In this document: piece after piece, positions 62,699-64,000 of the stretch | How positions within the stretch are numbered: position 1 is the stretch's first letter | Layout of the letters: every line of letters starts with the position of its first letter | Assembly: GCA_002898255.1 (NCBI GenBank) | Contig: BEIE01000002.1 | Span: forward strand, 558,001 to 622,000 | Direction of reading: 5' to 3' | Length of the DNA: 64,000 nucleotides | Source of the DNA: a bacterium HR28 | Lineage (GTDB): Bacteria > Chloroflexota > Chloroflexia > Thermomicrobiales > Thermomicrobiaceae | The notes under the pieces: model-generated | Databases searched by the model: none | Told to the model about the DNA's origin: nothing | What the model saw: the letters and a program-made list of their open reading frames with translations, nothing else | Position numbers and translations under genes: made by a program

Positions 62699-64000
62699 TT
62701 ACTCGGCAGCAGTGGTGGGGCGCTCCTGGTGTCGCTGCCGGTCATCACCGGGTGGGGGATCGAGCGGCGAGCGGTAGGGTTCGCCGAGCGTCTGTGCCGT
62801 CACCAGGGCGTCGAAGGCGGTGAGGACGAGGCGGGCGGTGCGGTACTCGCCATAGGCCCGTTCCTCGTTGTTCCGCAGAACCGGGAAACTCTGCAAGACG
62901 TACTCGACGTCGCTGCGTTCCAGGCCGTAGAGAAGGCAGAAGGCGGCGTCGAGCTCAGCCCGGAGCTGGGCGCGGCGCTCCGGTATCCAGCGGAACGGTG
63001 GGCCGTCGTCGCCGAGGTCACGGGCAAAGGGAGCCAGATCCCAGGCGGTGTAGACGAGTTCGAGGACTCGTGGTCGGATCCATTCGGCCAGCGTCTGACC
63101 GGGAGCCCAGGGGCAAGGCTGGGCGTATATCGAAGGCGGCAGGACGGGAAGTTGTTTGAAGATGTGGAACTTCAGATGGGTTCCGCCGACCTTCTGTCTG
63201 GCTACATAGTCGACCGAGAGTGAGTTGAGGCTTGCGATCAAACAAAGTGCTGCTTGAGGTGTAGCTTCCAGGGGAAACATGAGCAGATAAGTATCCCCCA
63301 CCGCTACGCTGGGGATGACGGTGGCGATGACGGTACGCTCGTTCGTGGCGTTGGTTATATCTCGCCAGCCGAGGAGCCAGCCGCGCTCCCAGCGGCCTGT
63401 GAGGCGAGCGTTGACTTCCTCTTCGGCCACCCAGTAGCGCGGTAAGACCACGAGCTCCGGGTCGGCTTTGGCCTGCGCGGTGAGTTCCACCGCGTCGTCC
63501 CATGTCCGCGGCCGCGTGGCCAGCCAGGGCGGGCCGCCCGAGTCCGGCGCACTCCCCCAGCGACCAGGGCCACCGTAGCTCGCCCAGCGGTGGTCGAACT
63601 GGTGGGCCAGCTTGGCCTCATAGAGGGGCAGGTAGCGCTCCTCGCCCCGGACAAAGGTGTTCCCGACCAGGCGAAAGCCGGCGGCCTCAAGCTGCGTCCG
63701 CGTGCGGAAGAGATGAGAGTCGTTGGCCATATGGAACATTGCGAAGAAACTGACGCCCCACGGGTTCTGCTCCTCTGGTCTCTCGCGGAGGAGGACGGGC
63801 ACACGGCGGTAGATGGCCCGGGTCAGCTCGGCGTCACGGCGGCTGCGGAAGACGGGGCAGGTGCGGGTGTTCGGGTTGATGAGGGCGAAGTCTTCCCGAC
63901 TGAGCGTGAACGTGCGTTCTGGGTGGCGGAGCTGGTCGGCCCGGTGGAGGAAGAAGGCGAAGCGCGGCGGCTCCGGGTGGTCACGGGCCGTCAGCGTGAG
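62699..64000 (-). CDS. Eco57I-type adenine DNA methylase / type IIG-like protein, C-terminal 433 residues
   Basis: The gene enters from the right edge; its start and catalytic NPPY region are outside the window. The visible part includes FTLSREDFALINPNTRTCPVFRSRRDAELTRAIYRRVPVLL, the signature of target-recognition regions of Eco57I/PglX-like methylases. A long recognition domain follows (WAVEEEVNARLTGRW, LIASLNSLSVDYVARQKVGGTHLKFHIFKQLPVLPP), then a helical end. In such systems the methylase marks self DNA. It is on the same strand as the helicase, upstream of it, and the two probably belong to one defence system. Confidence 0.83.
   Translation of the reverse strand, partial: LTLTARDHPEPPRFAFFLHRADQLRHPERTFTLSREDFALINPNTRTCPVFRSRRDAELTRAIYRRVPVLLRERPEEQNPWGVSFFAMFHMANDSHLFRTRTQLEAAGFRLVGNTFVRGEERYLPLYEAKLAHQFDHRWASYGGPGRWGSAPDSGGPPWLATRPRTWDDAVELTAQAKADPELVVLPRYWVAEEEVNARLTGRWERGWLLGWRDITNATNERTVIATVIPSVAVGDTYLLMFPLEATPQAALCLIASLNSLSVDYVARQKVGGTHLKFHIFKQLPVLPPSIYAQPCPWAPGQTLAEWIRPRVLELVYTAWDLAPFARDLGDDGPPFRWIPERRAQLRAELDAAFCLLYGLERSDVEYVLQSFPVLRNNEERAYGEYRTARLVLTAFDALVTAQTLGEPYRSPLDPPPGDDRQRHQERPTTAAE

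Overview
The window is a high-GC stretch with densely packed genes, many GTG/TTG starts and strong GGAG-type ribosome binding sites. The gene content (mycofactocin locus, FGYP-repeat secreted proteins, DUF4388 proteins, LysX-type lysine synthesis, a CUAEP-tail radical SAM protein) points to a thermophilic Chloroflexota of the Thermomicrobia (Thermomicrobium/Sphaerobacter-like). That assignment is inferred from gene content, not from a marker gene. I saw no rRNA, tRNA, CRISPR array or insertion sequence.

Layout. 1-0.8 kb: 5' part of a secreted FGYP-repeat/ScyD-like protein running off the left edge. 1.4-10.8 kb: a mycofactocin locus. The biosynthetic genes mftA-mftB-mftC-mftF read rightward. 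They are flanked by mftD and three NDMA-type zinc alcohol dehydrogenases, all leftward. Two of the dehydrogenases share a 567-bp stretch with one mismatch, a sign of recent gene conversion. mftE, mftG and mftR are not in the window. 11.5-15.5 kb: a CDGSH-Rieske fusion, a TPM-domain membrane protein and an FAD-dependent ferredoxin reductase. 15.5-18.5 kb: a leftward persulfide/sulfur operon (ArsR regulator, FmdB-type zinc ribbon, DUF302, MBL-rhodanese-rhodanese, rhodanese) with an ArsR-type operator. 19.1-26.8 kb: a DmdA/GcvT-like demethylase divergent from a rightward operon of MHS transporter, DmdB-like acyl-CoA ligase, MetY fused to a CoA-binding domain and an ECHDC3-like crotonase, closed by a strong terminator. 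The set resembles DMSP/methylthio-compound use but is not proven. 27.6-29.5 kb: three hypothetical genes and a DUF4388 protein. 29.8-35.7 kb: a leftward exopolysaccharide cluster. 36.6-39.6 kb: HIT-Nudix fusion, SGNH hydrolase and a second DUF4388 protein. 39.7-44 kb: an aminotransferase, a radical SAM selenoprotein with a Cys-Sec-Ala-Glu-Pro tail and a downstream SECIS-like hairpin, and an MFS transporter. 44.5-46.8 kb: an ASCH protein convergent with a GNAT-ABC ATPase fusion. 47.2-50.9 kb: two divergent ThDP enzymes. 51.4-53 kb: a complete T-box leader (promoter, stem I, antiterminator, terminator) upstream of lysX. 53.8-54.3 kb: a TM2-like membrane protein. 55.3-64 kb: a candidate defence region with a 1,688-residue helicase-DUF1998-nuclease, two small genes whose start codons overlap head to head, and the 3' part of an Eco57I-type DNA methylase running off the right edge.

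The strongest items for follow-up are the UGA-encoded CUAEP tail, the T-box/lysX unit, the DmdA-like sulfur cluster, the ADH gene conversion and the helicase/methylase module. Several intergenic stretches of 0.5-1.1 kb contain no gene I can support.
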